A stretch of 64,000 bases of DNA, taken from positions 372,001-436,000 of the forward strand of contig BLAL01000066.1 in the NCBI GenBank assembly GCA_015698045.1. The letters run 5' to 3'. The notes under the pieces are model-generated. The model worked only from the letters and a program-made list of their open reading frames with translations, did not search any database and had not been told where the DNA came from. Below, piece after piece: positions 11,629 to 22,216 of the stretch (position 1 is the first letter of the stretch; every line of letters begins with the position of its first letter). This stretch comes from Rhizophagus clarus. Lineage: Eukaryota; Glomeromycota; Glomeromycetes; Glomerales; Glomeraceae. Made by a program: the position numbers and the translations under genes.

Positions 11629-12088
11629 TTAATAGGATGGAGTCTGATAACTTGAACCTGTGTCGTACGAGCCACCCGAGCTGTAACCACCTCCATAAGA
11701 TGGTTTGGGCTTTGGTTTGTCATACCCACTACTACCATAGGAAGGTGGGGAAGGTGAGTTATATGATCCTCCATAAGATGATCCTCCTCCGTAAGATGAT
11801 CCTCCTCCGTAAGATGACCCTCCATAAGTAGGTGGTGGTGATCCATAAGATCCAGATCCATAAGATGACGATCCTCCATACCCTCCTCCATACCCTCCTG
11901 AAGGTTTATCATGTGCTTCTGGTTCGGCTTCAGGAAGAGGGGCTGTAAAAAATGAACCAATGATTTACTTAATAATTTATAATTTAAATTTTTTCATTTT
12001 TTAGATTAATTTAGTCATCATACTTACAGGCGTTAATCATAACAGCGGCAAAGATAGCGAAGACGGCGATGGCAACGTAAAATTTCAT
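11629..12088 (-). CDS. secreted Gly/Tyr/Ser-rich repetitive protein, two exons, 124 aa
   Basis: Exon 1 (12088-12028) encodes MKFYVAIAVFAIFAAVMINA, a textbook signal peptide ending in a small residue before Ser21. The intron is 85 nt, with donor GTAAGT at 12027-12022 and acceptor TTTTTACAG ending at 11943. Exon 2 (11942-11629) continues with PLPEAEPEAHDKPSGG and then repeats of GGYGG, SSYGGG and SYGS, ending in TPSY and TAA. The mature protein is about 100 residues, has no cysteines, and is low-complexity in Gly, Ser, Tyr and Pro. That composition is typical of cell-wall, matrix or cuticle-like structural proteins and of some effectors. The role is unknown. A TATA box lies about 95 bases upstream of the ATG. 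Unspliced frames in other registers over this interval are shadows. Confidence 0.85.
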
Positions 12089-12182
12089 TTTTAACGGCTT
12101 TAAGTAATTGACTTTTTTTTTAGAGGTTTGCTTGTATTTTTATCTTTGGAAGAATGAAGAAGTGAAAGGGTCTCAATGGCCG

Positions 12183-12192
12183 TTTATATAGT
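12183..12192 (-). promoter_or_regulatory. TATA box of the secreted Gly/Tyr-rich gene
   Basis: The minus strand reads ACTATATAAACGG about 95 bases before the start codon at 12088. This is a clear TATAAA-type element in the expected position. It fits a strongly expressed, regulated gene. Confidence 0.6.
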
Positions 12193-13706
12193 TAATTTTT
12201 TCTTAAGAAAATAGGATTTTTTTAAAAGCGCGTTATTATTACGCGACTACACTGCCACGATCAAATATTAGTATTTATTGCGCTAATAAAAAAAAAGCAC
12301 TTATTAATTCCTTTTATTAAATTTTGGCTGTGTTTTTTCTTTTTTTGGTATTTTTTATGATCGAAACTTTTGGAAGATTTTTAAAAAAAAATTGCGCCTA
12401 AAAATAACAGCCCAAAATTGAATTACACAGAAAAAAAAAGAGATAAGAATAAAAGTTCAACTTTATGAAATTATATAGTAAAAATTAATTCAAATGAAAA
12501 AAAAATCACATGAACGGGAAACGGATGACAATGCCATAATAAGCCTAGTAAAAGATGAAACACTAAGATTGAACGGATCGAACGATTGACAAAGCCCTTA
12601 CATGCCACAATTGAATCACTTGAACTTTTAATACAATAATACAATAGATTTCTTGAATAGTTTGTACTTTTATTGCTTACTTTAACGTTAGATTGAATTC
12701 AATTTAAAATAACATTACGAATTGAAGTATTTCACGAACATACCTGGCCAATCAAATCAAACTTCAAACCTACTTATTTACTAACTTATAACAATAAGCC
12801 TACTTTCGTCACTTTTTAATCTACTTAAATAGATGGCCCGAATCTTTAAGCCACTTGATCGATTGACAAAGCCATACAAGCCATACAAGCCATAATCGCA
12901 TCAACTCAGTTTAAATTGTTGTTTTTCGATTTTATACCGATCGATCGCGTTGATTGTTATTTACTACTACCATCACGTAACTTACTGTACATTAAATTTC
13001 GCGCGAAATATCTACAATTGCAATTCAATCTAAAAAATTCGATCCAAGCGGTTTATTACGAAGTAGCAGTCATTGTTGCTTAGAATATATGTTATTATTA
13101 TACATGTAAAAAATATTTATATTACTTACATACAGACCTAATGAATTAGCTTTATTATTAATAAGTCTACCTGCGTCACCGCAAAAATCTTGTGAAGGTA
13201 TTTTTTTTTGAATTTTCTATAAAATTATAATAAATTATATAGTATGTAAACATATATACTCCTAGCATCGCTCAACTTCGTTACATGCGATGATGCGAAA
13301 ATTTTTTCCTGATGAACTCTGTGAACTCCCATAAAAATCATGTGTATATCACGTGAAATTTTTAACCAATGAAAACTTTTATAGTTTAAATAACGTGAAA
13401 ACTTGGACGTCACCGACTTTACTATTAATTAGTTGTGGCTTAAGCACATTATTTTTTTTCTCATACTACGTTTTAAATAAGAAAACACTTACTTTTGTTA
13501 TGAAAACCTTAAATTTTTTACACGTTGTTTAAAATGAGGCTTATGATTATACATAAATATATATATAAATATATAAAATCTTTTTTCTTTCCTTTTTATT
13601 CGTTTACTATAACGTTCGTAATGTAAAGAATTTTTTTCTTTTTTCTTTTTCTAATATTTGTATATATATATATATGTAATATTCGTGATAAAAAAAAAAA
13701 AAAATA
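12193..13706. other. intergenic region with a faint internal duplication
   Basis: No gene is supported. A block 'CGATTGACAAAGCC' followed by 'CATGCCA' occurs near 12583 and again near 12869 ('CGATTGACAAAGCCATACAA'), so an old direct duplication of tens of bases is likely. The last 130 bases before 13707 are pyrimidine-rich with (TA)n, a plausible promoter/5'-UTR for the next gene. Confidence 0.5.
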
Positions 13707-14239
13707 ATGGAAATTAAAAATAATCCAATCACATTATTTTTAACAAATCTATTAACATTTCGATTTTATTGTAAGTTTTTTTTTTATATATACATATCTA
13801 TTTTATTATATTCATTCAATCAATTTTTTTTTACTTGTTTTCTCTCTCTTTTCCTTTCTCAGTTAATCAAGATCCTAAATCCGAAACTGAACCATTCTTA
13901 TCATCAAATAATCCTAGTGATGAACATGAAGAAGATCCATGTGAAAATTGGGTTTCCAGCAGGTGTTATTACGATTTCTTAATACCTTCAAAACCAAACA
14001 AGAGAAAGAAGGTTATTAATTCTCCAAAACAATTATCTTATATTAAATACCAAGAATTAAAACAAAAGAAATCATTACATTTGGATTTTTTAAAAGAAGG
14101 ATTTTACGATAAGACAGATTATGATGTTCATTCAATCATAAAACAACTTAGATACGAACAAGAGATAAAGAAATATAAAGATGAGAAATATGATGATGAA
14201 AAAGATGAAGGGAATATTGTTGTCATTGAAGATACTTAG
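13707..14239 (+). CDS. unknown two-exon protein, 146 aa
   Basis: Exon 1 (13707-13770) and exon 2 (13863-14239) are joined across a 92-nt intron with donor GTAAGT and a long pyrimidine tract ending CTTTCTCAG. The product is 146 residues. The N-terminus has a hydrophobic segment (ITLFLTNLLTFRFYF, about residues 8-22) that could be a signal anchor or targeting sequence. It is followed by an acidic patch (DEHEEDPCENW) and a basic cluster (PNKRKK) that could act as a nuclear localisation signal. The C-terminal half is Lys/Glu/Asp-rich and helical, ending in VVIEDT. I do not recognise the family. The clean intron and biased codon use make a real gene likely. Confidence 0.7.
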
Positions 14240-16665
14240 TGTAATTTTTAAGTGGGCTTGGCAGTGCAACTAGCCGAGCCACAATTAATAAATTAATAAA
14301 TGGCGATTTTTGATTGGAAAAAAAAAAAAAATTAAATTTGTGTTAATTAAAAAATTAACATGAAGAAGTGAGAATTTTTTTAAAAATGAACAAATTAAAA
14401 TTGTACATGACAAAAAAAATATTCTTGATGTGGAATTTTATTACGTGATCAAATATAAATTTCACCTTTATGTGATAAAATTTATTTGTTTCTTATGTTC
14501 CACCCTCCTTTTATTACCCTGGGAAGTGTATCTCGCATATCTGGAAAAAATAATCATGTAATAATATTGTCTGGACACGAATTATGGATTTCAACGTATA
14601 GTCGTTGATGATGCATACTAAAGATCAGTATTACGCTGGAGCAAATTTGAAAGAATTCATACACTGCATTAATTCTGGCTCAGTGGCTCACACATACGGA
14701 AACTAATAAATAAATAATACTTTAGCAATAAATATTAAATACAATAATTTAATATTAGTTACAACAGATGTGAGCGTAAAAATTTCATTATTACATTGAA
14801 TCATCACTACATGCGCATTACAAATCAAAACTTTCTATTAAGCAGTCAGGAGACTAAGTCGAAGTTATTTGGTATTTCTCTACTACCTCAAATTAAGACA
14901 TAATATATAGACAAAAATATCAGCTCCTGTTGAATTTTTATTAAATTCATGGAATCGATAACCTTTTTTTCTGTACATAATAATATAAGTATTAATGCTA
15001 ATGCTGATCATATTGCACATCGAATTATTTCGTGTATGATAGAACAAACGAATATAAATAATCTTGAAATTGTAGCCTTTCAAAGTCAAGAATCTCTTAA
15101 CTTTCTTACTAGAATTCTTGATGTCGACTGTTTCGGTGATATATGTACACAATCTAGAAAATATTTACCATTACTTCAGAGATTTTCCATAGTATCATAC
15201 GCAATGAGGTCTCTGATGGACAAGGATCACGGATATTCATCATAACAATGCACTAGCTCATTTTTCCCGTATTTTTCAAATTGCTTCTGGAGAAACTTGA
15301 AACCAGATCTCTTACCGTTCATATTTTCTTGAATAAGCCTAAAGTAATTGACAAAATATGTACAAGTCTATTAGTGCCTTCTTACTGAACGAATTGGATC
15401 GTGCAGCTCGACACATCTACCCTTGACCAAACAAACTGGCCCAAAGTTGCTCAAATCGTAGTGTTTCATTTCAATTTTGAAAGGAATCGTAATAAGTTTT
15501 AGCGGCATCATAGAATTGTTTTTTATAAAATAGCCTCGAACTGCTTTAGCATCATCTTAGGGCACAGGAACTGATTTTTTGCCAAGATAATGAGCTCACG
15601 TGGAATATGGTTGTAATCCTAAAAATTCTTCATTAATAGTAGATGTGTGGATATGATCACGAAAAGTCGGATGAAAATGGTATAAGACCCGCATTCTTTA
15701 TTTAACTGGTTGAATACTACGGGACAACAAAAACATTCCTGCATTCATCTTTACAATAAACTTTCAAATTGTGAACAGTATCAGTAAGAACAACACGTGA
15801 CTTCTCATGCTGCTCGCAACAAAAGACTAGACTTTTTAAAGAACTCAAACTTGAGACGATCAATTACCATCGAATCAACAATCAAGAGGCTTTTTGAGGA
15901 ATTTTTCGTTTAAGTAGACTTGAGAAAATAGTTTAAGTGCATTAATTTATTATAAAAGAATCTAGATCATACTAAGATAACTTCATTAGGAGCAAAAAAA
16001 GCGCTTGCATTTCCATTTGTGCATAAGCTTGATACAGCAATGTAAAACGCTAGTCAGTTATTAGTATATGCCATAGCTGTAAAAAAAACAAGTGAAATAG
16101 GACTTACCTACATAAACTGAATCTGATGATATTCTTCTAACTGAATGCACATTATTACTAACAAGTTTGTTTTAGCGACGAAAAATTGCTTATACCTTCC
16201 GGTTCAGCAAAATTGACGGCTATAAAGAATAGTAAGTCTTTTGACGAATAAACGGTAATTTTCTTTTTTTTAATTTTTCCTCCAATTATGATTACTGCAT
16301 AGTTTGATAATAACCCAAATTCGTAAATTTAAAAATCATTATTATACAAAAATTTTTTTAGTATAAGTTTACACAGACACATAAAATTTCATTACATAGA
16401 CACGAAAAATTTAAATAAACAAATATGTAAATTTATTAAATTGGGTATAAAAAAATATTCCTGTAATGTGAAAAATTATAAAATCAACTAAAGATCGGAA
16501 GGGTGGCAAGTAGAAAAAATTGTTTTTTTTTCAAAAAATTTTTATTAAAAACTAACACATATACGATATATCTGTAACGATTAGACAATTTTTAAAAATT
16601 AACGTTAATGTTAACATTAGTTATTGAGCGATTGCCATTTTAAAATGCCGATCTCCCATCTTTGG
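14240..16665. other. intergenic region with possible highly decayed coding sequence
   Basis: No intact gene is visible. Base composition between about 14.9 and 16.1 kb is less A/T-biased than the flanks. Some minus-strand frames look protein-like (for example ETLRFEQLWASLFGQ, read from about 15470 downward) but break after 15-25 codons. This could be an old transposase remnant, but no motif supports a family. Overlapping frames at 14883-15152 and 14949-15245 on opposite strands are not credible as genes. Confidence 0.4.
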
Positions 16666-16889
16666 GGGATGTCTAAAGCGGGCAAATCACGTGATCATAG
16701 TAAAATATTTGTCACCCGTGTCACCCCCTCTACTCTTTCATTTTTGTTAAGTATTCTGGCGACGAAATTTTTCGGTTAATAAAAGCCTATATGTCACATA
16801 CTATTTGTCATATACGTAATTTCTTAATGCCGTAATGCGGGCCAAAAATCTGTATAAATCGGGCGACTTACCCCGCTTTAGACGATCCC
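16666..16889. mobile_element. 224-bp MULE-like MITE with 9-bp target duplication
   Basis: The left terminus is GGGATGTCTAAAGCGGG. The reverse complement of the right terminus is GGGATCGTCTAAAGCGGG. They are flanked by identical 9-bp direct repeats CATCTTTGG at 16657-16665 and 16890-16898. A 9-bp duplication with G-rich ends is typical of Mutator-like elements. The interior has no coding potential. The internal block 'TATTCTGGCGACGAA' and 'TGTCACCCGTGTCACCCCC' is shared with the inverted-repeat element at 54897-55059, so the two belong to one family. Confidence 0.8.
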
Positions 16890-17189
16890 CATCTTTGGCA
16901 TTGATTTGTTGATTATATATATACATTAACACTAACTTCGAATCAAGCTTTTCTATTTTAATACGGTCGGCAGCCAACAAATCTGTGTTTCAATTTTAAA
17001 AAATACCAAATTTATATAGAAAAATTATGAGTAATCTCTAAGTTCTATTTAATTAAGGTTGCTTGCCAAAACTAAAATGAAAATTTTGAAAGGTTTCGGC
17101 CAATCAAATCAATTCCGAAAGTTTAGAGGAACTCAGTATTTAGTTTGTATAATGGAAACTCCAAATTCAGATTTTCATATATGTATAAA

Positions 17190-17590
17190 ATTTTAATTTT
17201 TACATGTATCTTAAAAATTTTTTTAAATTTCACAAAAAAGAAATCTCTATCAAAATATCCTACACAAACTCTTAGGAAATCTCTCAAAAAAAAAATTCTA
17301 TTAAAGATATCCATATAAATTTCACAAAAAAAATCTCTATTAAAATATCCTATATGAGTTTTTTCCATACAATCTTTTAGAAAATTTCTTAAAAAAATAT
17401 TTTTATTAAAGAATCTCATACAAATTCTTTCCATATGAATTTTTAAAAAATCTCTCAAAAAAAAAAATTTTTTATTAAATATTTTATATGAATTTTTTCC
17501 ATATAAATTTTTTTAAAAAAAATATTTCTATCAAAGAATTCCATATATAAATCCTTCTTATATAAAAATCTTTTAAAAAAAATTTTGATA
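17190..17590 (-). repeat. A/T-rich satellite, about 60-66-bp units (array A, minus orientation)
   Basis: Each unit, read on the minus strand, is roughly 'TTTTTTAAGAGATTTCTAAG', then 'TTTATATGGAAA', 'AGGATATTTTGATAGA'. The unit length is close to a multiple of three, so long frames open on both strands (for example a minus-strand frame at 17123-17458 with RDFLK and F/Y-rich repeats). These are satellite artefacts and not genes. The same family occurs at 27670-28745, 31285-31510 and 46640-47510. Confidence 0.75.
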
Positions 17591-17981
17591 CCAAACCTCT
17601 TATTTTACTGTAAATATCTCTATATATAAATTAAATAAAAATTTTAAAATTTATTATAATTAATAATAAGCAATTGTTTTGGATTTTACTAAATAAACTC
17701 TTATTATAATTTTTAAATTTTTTATTCTTCTAAGCAATTTGTTTTATACTGTATATAATAAGGTAAAATTGTTTATATTTTCAAATTTGTAATATTTAAT
17801 TTATATAATAATAGAAAGAAAGCTCTTTCCTACTCTGTGCAATTCACAATACAACAAAAAATAATTTTTTATTTTTTCAAAAACTGTATATAGTGAAACA
17901 AATATGATTTCTAAATATATGGTTGACATACAGTTAGAAGACTTCAAAGTTATTTATAACTAAATTCAACAAGCTACAATA
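17591..17981. other. A/T-rich spacer
   Basis: I see nothing recognisable here. It separates satellite array A from the decayed coding island. Confidence 0.5.
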
Positions 17982-18484
17982 ATGAATGACTTTTTTTCTA
18001 CTTTTGAACTCATACTGAACAATAAAAACTTTAGATGAGCATTACAACACTCTTCACTATTTGCTAAGGACGCAAGCAAGGAGGAATATCAATGCTACTT
18101 AGGAAATTTTGTATCAGATATGGTAAAAGAATAACTTAATAAGATAGCAGATAAACAAAAATACAGCAAGAACTTTCTCTATATTCTTTACAAGGTCACT
18201 TTTCTTGTATATGAAGACACTTTTTCAACTGACATAGCTTTATATAAAGACAATGATTTACTAAAGAATTTATTGAGTGATACTGATGATTTTCATCATT
18301 TATCAGATTAGTTTATAGACATGGAAATATCTGTAAACAAAAAGCACCAATCACAATTTGTTGTTGCATTAATAAGAATCAATCAGAATGAAGATAAAAC
18401 ATCACAAAAGCAAGATAAACAAAAGGCTAAGGTTATGGAACAAGTTAGCCCTAACATACCCATACCAGATATCATAATACCTTA
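17982..18484 (+). pseudogene. unrecognised gene remnant with three in-frame stops
   Basis: From ATG 17982 one frame stays protein-like for about 165 codons and is interrupted only by TGA (after NNKNFR), TAA (after SDMVKE) and TAG (after FHHLSD). Intervening peptides such as FAKDASKEEYQCYLGNF, KNFLYILYKVTFLVYEDTFS and QSQFVVALIRINQNE have normal composition, unlike the surrounding A/T noise. The end is Gln/Lys-rich and then leaves frame. I do not recognise the family. Each stop could come from a single transition (CGA to TGA, CAA to TAA, CAG or TGG to TAG). Confidence 0.55.
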
Positions 18485-18711
18485 GCCATAAGTTATATTT
18501 TAGTCTGCCTCCAGTTCCTCTTTAAAATTTATAGTCTGAGTCGTCGGAGCTGACCTCTGGTCACAGTGGCTAAAGCCCCAATACATCCCAACTCTGTTAG
18601 AACTCGTATCAGATCTCTAACAATACCATAGATAAATACCATACCTATCATCTGTCCTAAAAATCCTACTATCTGTCCAATCTGTCCCATTTTCAGGAAT
18701 GAGCTTAGACG

Positions 18712-18907
18712 CATTTTAAAGCCTAAATATTCCTATGCTATCCCAAAAGCAATTCGAGAAAATGTAAAATTATATTTCTTTACATGGTGGGCATGCAGTT
18801 TAAGTGATACAAAGCGTATCATTAGACAATATACTAATGAATCAGATTTTCTTGCTCTAATAATGATCATAGATTCATCTAAGATTGATCTAAGATCAAT
18901 CCTATAA
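18712..18907 (+). pseudogene. coding fragment, possibly the 3' continuation of the preceding remnant
   Basis: A 64-codon open segment (ILKPKYSYAIPKAIRENVKL, then FFTWWACSLSDTKRI) ends at TAA 18905. It starts immediately after a 225-bp stretch (18486-18710) of different character rich in 'ATCTGTCC' and 'CCTAAAAATCC' motifs. One reading is that this stretch is an insertion that splits one gene into 17982-18484 and 18712-18907. I found no target duplication to prove it. Confidence 0.35.
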
Positions 18908-18958
18908 CTATCCTAAAATGCTTACAGAATCATCTCAGAACAATTCTAAGACAGTTAG

Positions 18959-19105
18959 TTGATTTACCACTTATGGACAGAAGGTGATATAGTATTTGGG
19001 ATCATTATTGGGTTATATCCCTTAATCCTTATTGCAGGCCAATATGGCGGGAAAGTATTAGTATTTCAAGACTTTTGTGAAACACTTTGCTATAATCCTT
19101 GCTAA
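18959..19105 (+). pseudogene. short coding fragment with a hydrophobic segment
   Basis: A 48-codon frame (LIYHLWTEGDIVFGIIIGLY, then PLILIAGQYGGKVLVFQDF) ends at TAA 19103. Composition looks protein-derived, and the Gly/Ile/Leu run may be a membrane segment. I see no start or splice sites. It is probably another piece of the decayed island. Confidence 0.3.
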
Positions 19106-19304
19106 TTTGACTCAGTTGCCTTCTAATATAATACGGTAAATATTTGTTATACATTGTCTAAGGATAATCACAGATCAATGGGAATCATATTATAGAGGTA
19201 GAAAATTATGTGTAGATACAATAGGAAATAAATTTGGTTTTGGCTTATATATATACTGTATATGATATCTTAAGGTTAAATTTTTTCCAAATTTCTCAAA
19301 ATGA

Positions 19305-19547
19305 GTGAAATTATTAAAACAATCCAGACTGCATACCGAATCTGGTGGAGGATATGTTACTGAAAATACTTGCAAAGATAAACAAGGTGGTGATGGTGTC
19401 CAAACTCGTGAGTTATCATTAAAAAAAACCGCAGGAAAAGGAGTCCCGTACAGTTTATTAAACTTACCAGGAACTTCCAGAAATTGTGAAACTACTGAAA
19501 AGAAAATATTGGTTAGACATTCGGAAGGCAAAGATGCATTAGCGTGA
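19305..19547 (+). CDS. uncertain 80-codon frame, partial or spurious
   Basis: This frame reads SGGGYVTENTCKDKQGGDG and later GVPYSLLNLPGTSRNC before TGA. It lacks an ATG in frame (the ATG at 19301 is in another frame). The opposite strand is also open from 19531 to 19190. Base composition is less A/T-biased than the flanks, so it is probably derived from a coding sequence, but strand and identity are undecided. Confidence 0.2.
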   Translation: MKLLKQSRLHTESGGGYVTENTCKDKQGGDGVQTRELSLKKTAGKGVPYSLLNLPGTSRNCETTEKKILVRHSEGKDALA

Positions 19548-20474
19548 GATATCTTTTTTATTAGTCTTATTTTTTTTTATATATATATTCTAATCATCAT
19601 TAAATCAATCAATCATGATTAAATAGAAAATACAGAAAATATTATGATATACAAAATAATCATTTTACTGGCGGTGACTGGTGAATACACCTTTACATAA
19701 AATTTATTTTAATTTTGATTATTTTACATGTTTAAAACCTATTTTTATCACAATAAATTCGTGTACGTTAATTCTTTATAATTGTTATAGATCTAGTACA
19801 GCGCATTTGCGAAAAAATAATATATTACATAAATATAATACACACGTTTAAAAAATTCAAAGTAAAATTTTATTATATTTTGTAAATACGTGAGAAAGGG
19901 GCCGGTCGGCTAAGTAAAAAATGGAACTAATAAAAGATATCAGAGTAGATCTCGTTTAAAGGGAGGAATCACGCTGGCCTCTAAGCCAAATATGGCAGTT
20001 CCTTCTCACTATCCTATATTATTTTTGTTATTATTATTTTCATTATTATTATTTGTGCTACTCGCATTATTATTATGCCACTACTACACATAGTATATTC
20101 TGCGGATGCTAGTGACGTATTACCTCTCTGATATCATACTGCGCATTTCAGGTGATTGGTCTCACATGATGAAGTTTTCTTATTTACAGGACAACCGTCT
20201 TTTTTCGAAAAAATACAGAAAATGCTTTTCAATGGAGAAAATAAAAGCCTGAATATGCTATAAAGGGGAGGGCTTATTATTTCTTAATGGTATTAGTAAC
20301 AAAAACTATATGTTGTAAATGCGCGAAAACTTTGCAATTGCTGACATCTATAGCTACGTCATTCCAAAAGGGATATAATTTTTCCCATTGTGATTAATAG
20401 CATTTAACCAGTTTGTCGTGAGAAAGGGATATAAATACGTGGTTTTACTAATAGCGGGCAACTATTACAGAAAT
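19548..20474. other. spacer with a GC-richer hairpin-flanked block
   Basis: No gene is supported. It contains the 120-bp block at 19890-20009 annotated separately, and an ATT-rich microsatellite at about 20022-20075. Confidence 0.4.
19890..20009. repeat. 120-bp GC-richer block bounded by an inverted repeat
   Basis: GTGAGAAAGG at 19890-19899 pairs with CCTTCTCAC at 20001-20009. The interior (GGGGCCGGTCGGCTAAG, then GATATCAGAGTAGATCTCG and GGGAGGAATCACGC) is much richer in G+C than its surroundings. It could be a MITE-type element or a structured RNA. I compared it mentally with U1-U6, SRP and RNase P cores and found no convincing match. Confidence 0.35.
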
Positions 20475-20654
20475 ATGACCAAGTTTTCGCTTATTTATTG
20501 CCTCTCTTCTGACATCAAAAAAAATCCCATAAAACGGGAGATAGACATTCTTTCTAATGATAGTATTTCATCTCTCAGAGAGAAAATATACGAAAAAGTT
20601 AAATCAGAATGCATTTATTTTGATGCTGAAGATGATCCTCTTCAGAATCGATGA
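20475..20654 (+). CDS. 59-aa frame, possible Crinkler-like N-terminal (ubiquitin-like) fragment
   Basis: From ATG 20475 the frame reads MTKFSLIYCLSSD, then IDILSNDSISSLREKIYEKV and YFDAEDDPLQ before TGA. The start (MTKFSLI-C-L), a short beta-strand, a 'I..L...I' helix and the F-D-A-E-D-L-Q end resemble the ubiquitin-like N-terminal domain of Crinkler (CRN) proteins. The typical 'LWKV' continuation is missing. If the reading is right, it is a truncated CRN N-terminus detached from any C-terminal domain. Confidence 0.3.
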   Translation: MTKFSLIYCLSSDIKKNPIKREIDILSNDSISSLREKIYEKVKSECIYFDAEDDPLQNR

Positions 20655-20829
20655 TAGAGCCTTCTTGATTATCTGGTAATTCAGTGCTGGGATTTTTGGA
20701 GAAATAATTCTTTTTGATTAGCTCGAATTGCTTCATCTTTCGCATTCCATGCTTCTTGTATTAAGTAGACTAGATTTTGCAATATATTGGGGGATTATCT
20801 GTATTAGATTTTTCTTGACGGGCTGTCAT
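20640..20829 (-). pseudogene. small frameshifted coding remnant
   Basis: The minus strand from ATG 20829 reads MTARQEKSNTDNPPI and then needs a frameshift to continue as LVYLIQEAWNAKDEAIRANQ and another to reach KNPSTELPDNQEGS. The pieces are hydrophilic and protein-like. It overlaps the end of the plus-strand frame at 20475-20654. I do not recognise it. Confidence 0.3.
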
Positions 20830-21297
20830 TGAAAATTGTGTGACTGCGTGAAAAAAATTCACACACTTTTGCCAAGAAAAATTTTTTATTAATACATGCG
20901 AAAATAAATACAAATATTTGGGACTTTACCCGTGATACATGACATCTAGACTAATATACAAAGTGATTATTTTTTCGATCGATACCCCTTCTATCCTAAC
21001 CCTCTTTCTTTAAGGTTCTTCCTCAGCACATACCCTATCCATTAACAAACCTACGATTATGCCCAAAACCTTATTTACGCTATCACATAATGATTGGTAT
21101 GACTTTGAGTTATAAAACTTAAGTATACGCAAACCATCAGAAAAAAATACATGATGGACGCAATAGTCATGTCAATGATGTCACACATGTAAATTTTAAT
21201 ATACTACTATATTTATTAACGTGAGATAATGCAAAAATTAAGTACAAATTGACAAGCTAATAATGAGATGTCAATTATTAATTGCTTCATTTACAAT
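20830..21297. other. spacer in the decayed island
   Basis: I see no gene. There is a small inverted repeat 'TTGTGTGACTGCGTGAA' to 'TTCACACACTTTTGCC' near 20836-20875. Confidence 0.4.
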
Positions 21298-21705
21298 TTA
21301 CATTAATCTATAAATTTTTCCTACTTTACTCCTGAGTTCATTATACTGAATGCCATTATATGCAATATTTTTATAATCATCACCTTTGGATATTGATGAT
21401 CCATTAACCTTATCCACGAATTTTTGAATATTTGCTAAACTTTTTCAACAGCTTCCTCGTCAATATTCCCACCAGCCTCGTCTTGTCCTGTGTAGGTAAT
21501 AGAACCAAATAGTGATAAATATGCCATAATTTCAAAAATCTTGCTTGGTCATCTTGAAGAATGTCCGTCCATTAATTCTCTCAGTTTCGATTATATCAAG
21601 ATCTTCTTTTATAAGCCCTAAGTCTTATTTTCGCAAAAGAGAGATAAGTTCATTTGTGTTATATTTTTTAACATCTTCAACTGAAATAGAAATCTTTCCT
21701 ACAAG
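21298..21705 (-). pseudogene. SAM-domain (sterile alpha motif) protein remnant
   Basis: The minus strand reads VEDVKKYNTNELISLLRK, stop (TAA), then DLGLIKEDLDIIETERINGR and TFFKMTKQDF, stop (TGA), then NYG. The pattern V-W/K-N-x-x-E-L-I-x-x-L ... ERINGRTFFKMT-x-x-x-F-x-x-YG is the sterile alpha motif variant that is very common in Rhizophagus proteins. After a frame change it continues as YLSLFGSITYTGQDEAGGN and LANIQKFVDKVNGSSIS, ending at TAA 21298. Two stops plus two frame changes mark it as dead. The coiled-coil leader at 22067-22156 may have belonged to it. Confidence 0.6.
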
Positions 21706-21726
21706 AAACCTGTTATATGCTAAATA

Positions 21727-22023
21727 ATGTGTCAATCATTGTGCCTAATAGATGATAAAAGTAGTAGTTTCGATTATCTTGACCCTAAATATTTTCAGAA
21801 TCACAACATAGATTTGCAAAAATATAACGGTCTTGGTCCTGGCTTCATTGTTACAAAAATAGCATATATTAACCATTATTACAAAAATAGCACATCTAGA
21901 TCTAAAAATAGGTGCACTGCGAAAACATATAAATTTTTCGTTCAGATAATTGTGTCCTTATTTATTGCGGAGAAGTACAGAGATGACGTTTTACTGCGCA
22001 TGTTATCTAAGCCACTCACGTGA
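21727..22023 (+). CDS. uncertain 98-codon frame
   Basis: This frame contains DDKSSSFDYLDPKYFQNHN and FFVQIIVSLFIAEKYRDDVL. Its composition is less biased than random A/T frames. No family is recognised and no splice sites fit. It lies between two minus-strand remnants that may have been one gene, so it could be an insertion or simply an antisense frame. Confidence 0.2.
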   Translation: MCQSLCLIDDKSSSFDYLDPKYFQNHNIDLQKYNGLGPGFIVTKIAYINHYYKNSTSRSKNRCTAKTYKFFVQIIVSLFIAEKYRDDVLLRMLSKPLT

Positions 22024-22066
22024 TTCGAAATAAAGATAATCTGTCAATTCAGTCTATGAGAATATC

Positions 22067-22156
22067 CTAGGCGGTTACCGGTGAGATAATAAGCTCAGCG
22101 TTCTTAGCCTCAAGTTCAATGATACGCTGTTTTAATACTTCAAGCTCAGATGCCAT
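22067..22156 (-). pseudogene. coiled-coil leader peptide fragment
   Basis: The minus strand from ATG 22156 reads MASELEVLKQRIIELEAKNA, then ELIISPVTA and TAG. The 'ASELE.LKQRI.ELEA.NAEL' start is a leucine-zipper-like leader that I associate with many Rhizophagus proteins; that association is from memory. The frame then stops, so only the first coiled-coil turns remain. Confidence 0.5.
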
Positions 22157-22216
22157 GATTGATAAATTTTATACAAGAAGTAAAATATTCAAAAGTTAGT
22201 TAGTACATAGAAACTA

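Noticed and set aside
11580..11960. Minus-strand 126-codon Met/His/Leu-rich frame and the plus-strand frame over the same bases
   Set aside because: Both are off-register readings of the second exon of the secreted Gly/Tyr-rich gene, whose spliced frame is clearly the coding one.
13225..13413. 62-codon minus-strand frame
   Set aside because: No start context, no domain, no splice sites; chance frame.
14883..15245. Overlapping frames on both strands
   Set aside because: They overlap antisense to each other and neither has recognisable motifs or gene structure.
17123..17458. 111-codon Phe/Lys/Arg-rich minus-strand frame
   Set aside because: By-product of the A/T-rich satellite whose period is near a multiple of three; the same happens at 28408-28647 and 46790-47020.
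19890..20009. Spliceosomal RNA (U2 or U6-like words GGCTAAG and GGAAC..ATA)
   Set aside because: Only short words match; the ACAGAGA box of U6 and the branch-recognition region of U2 are absent.
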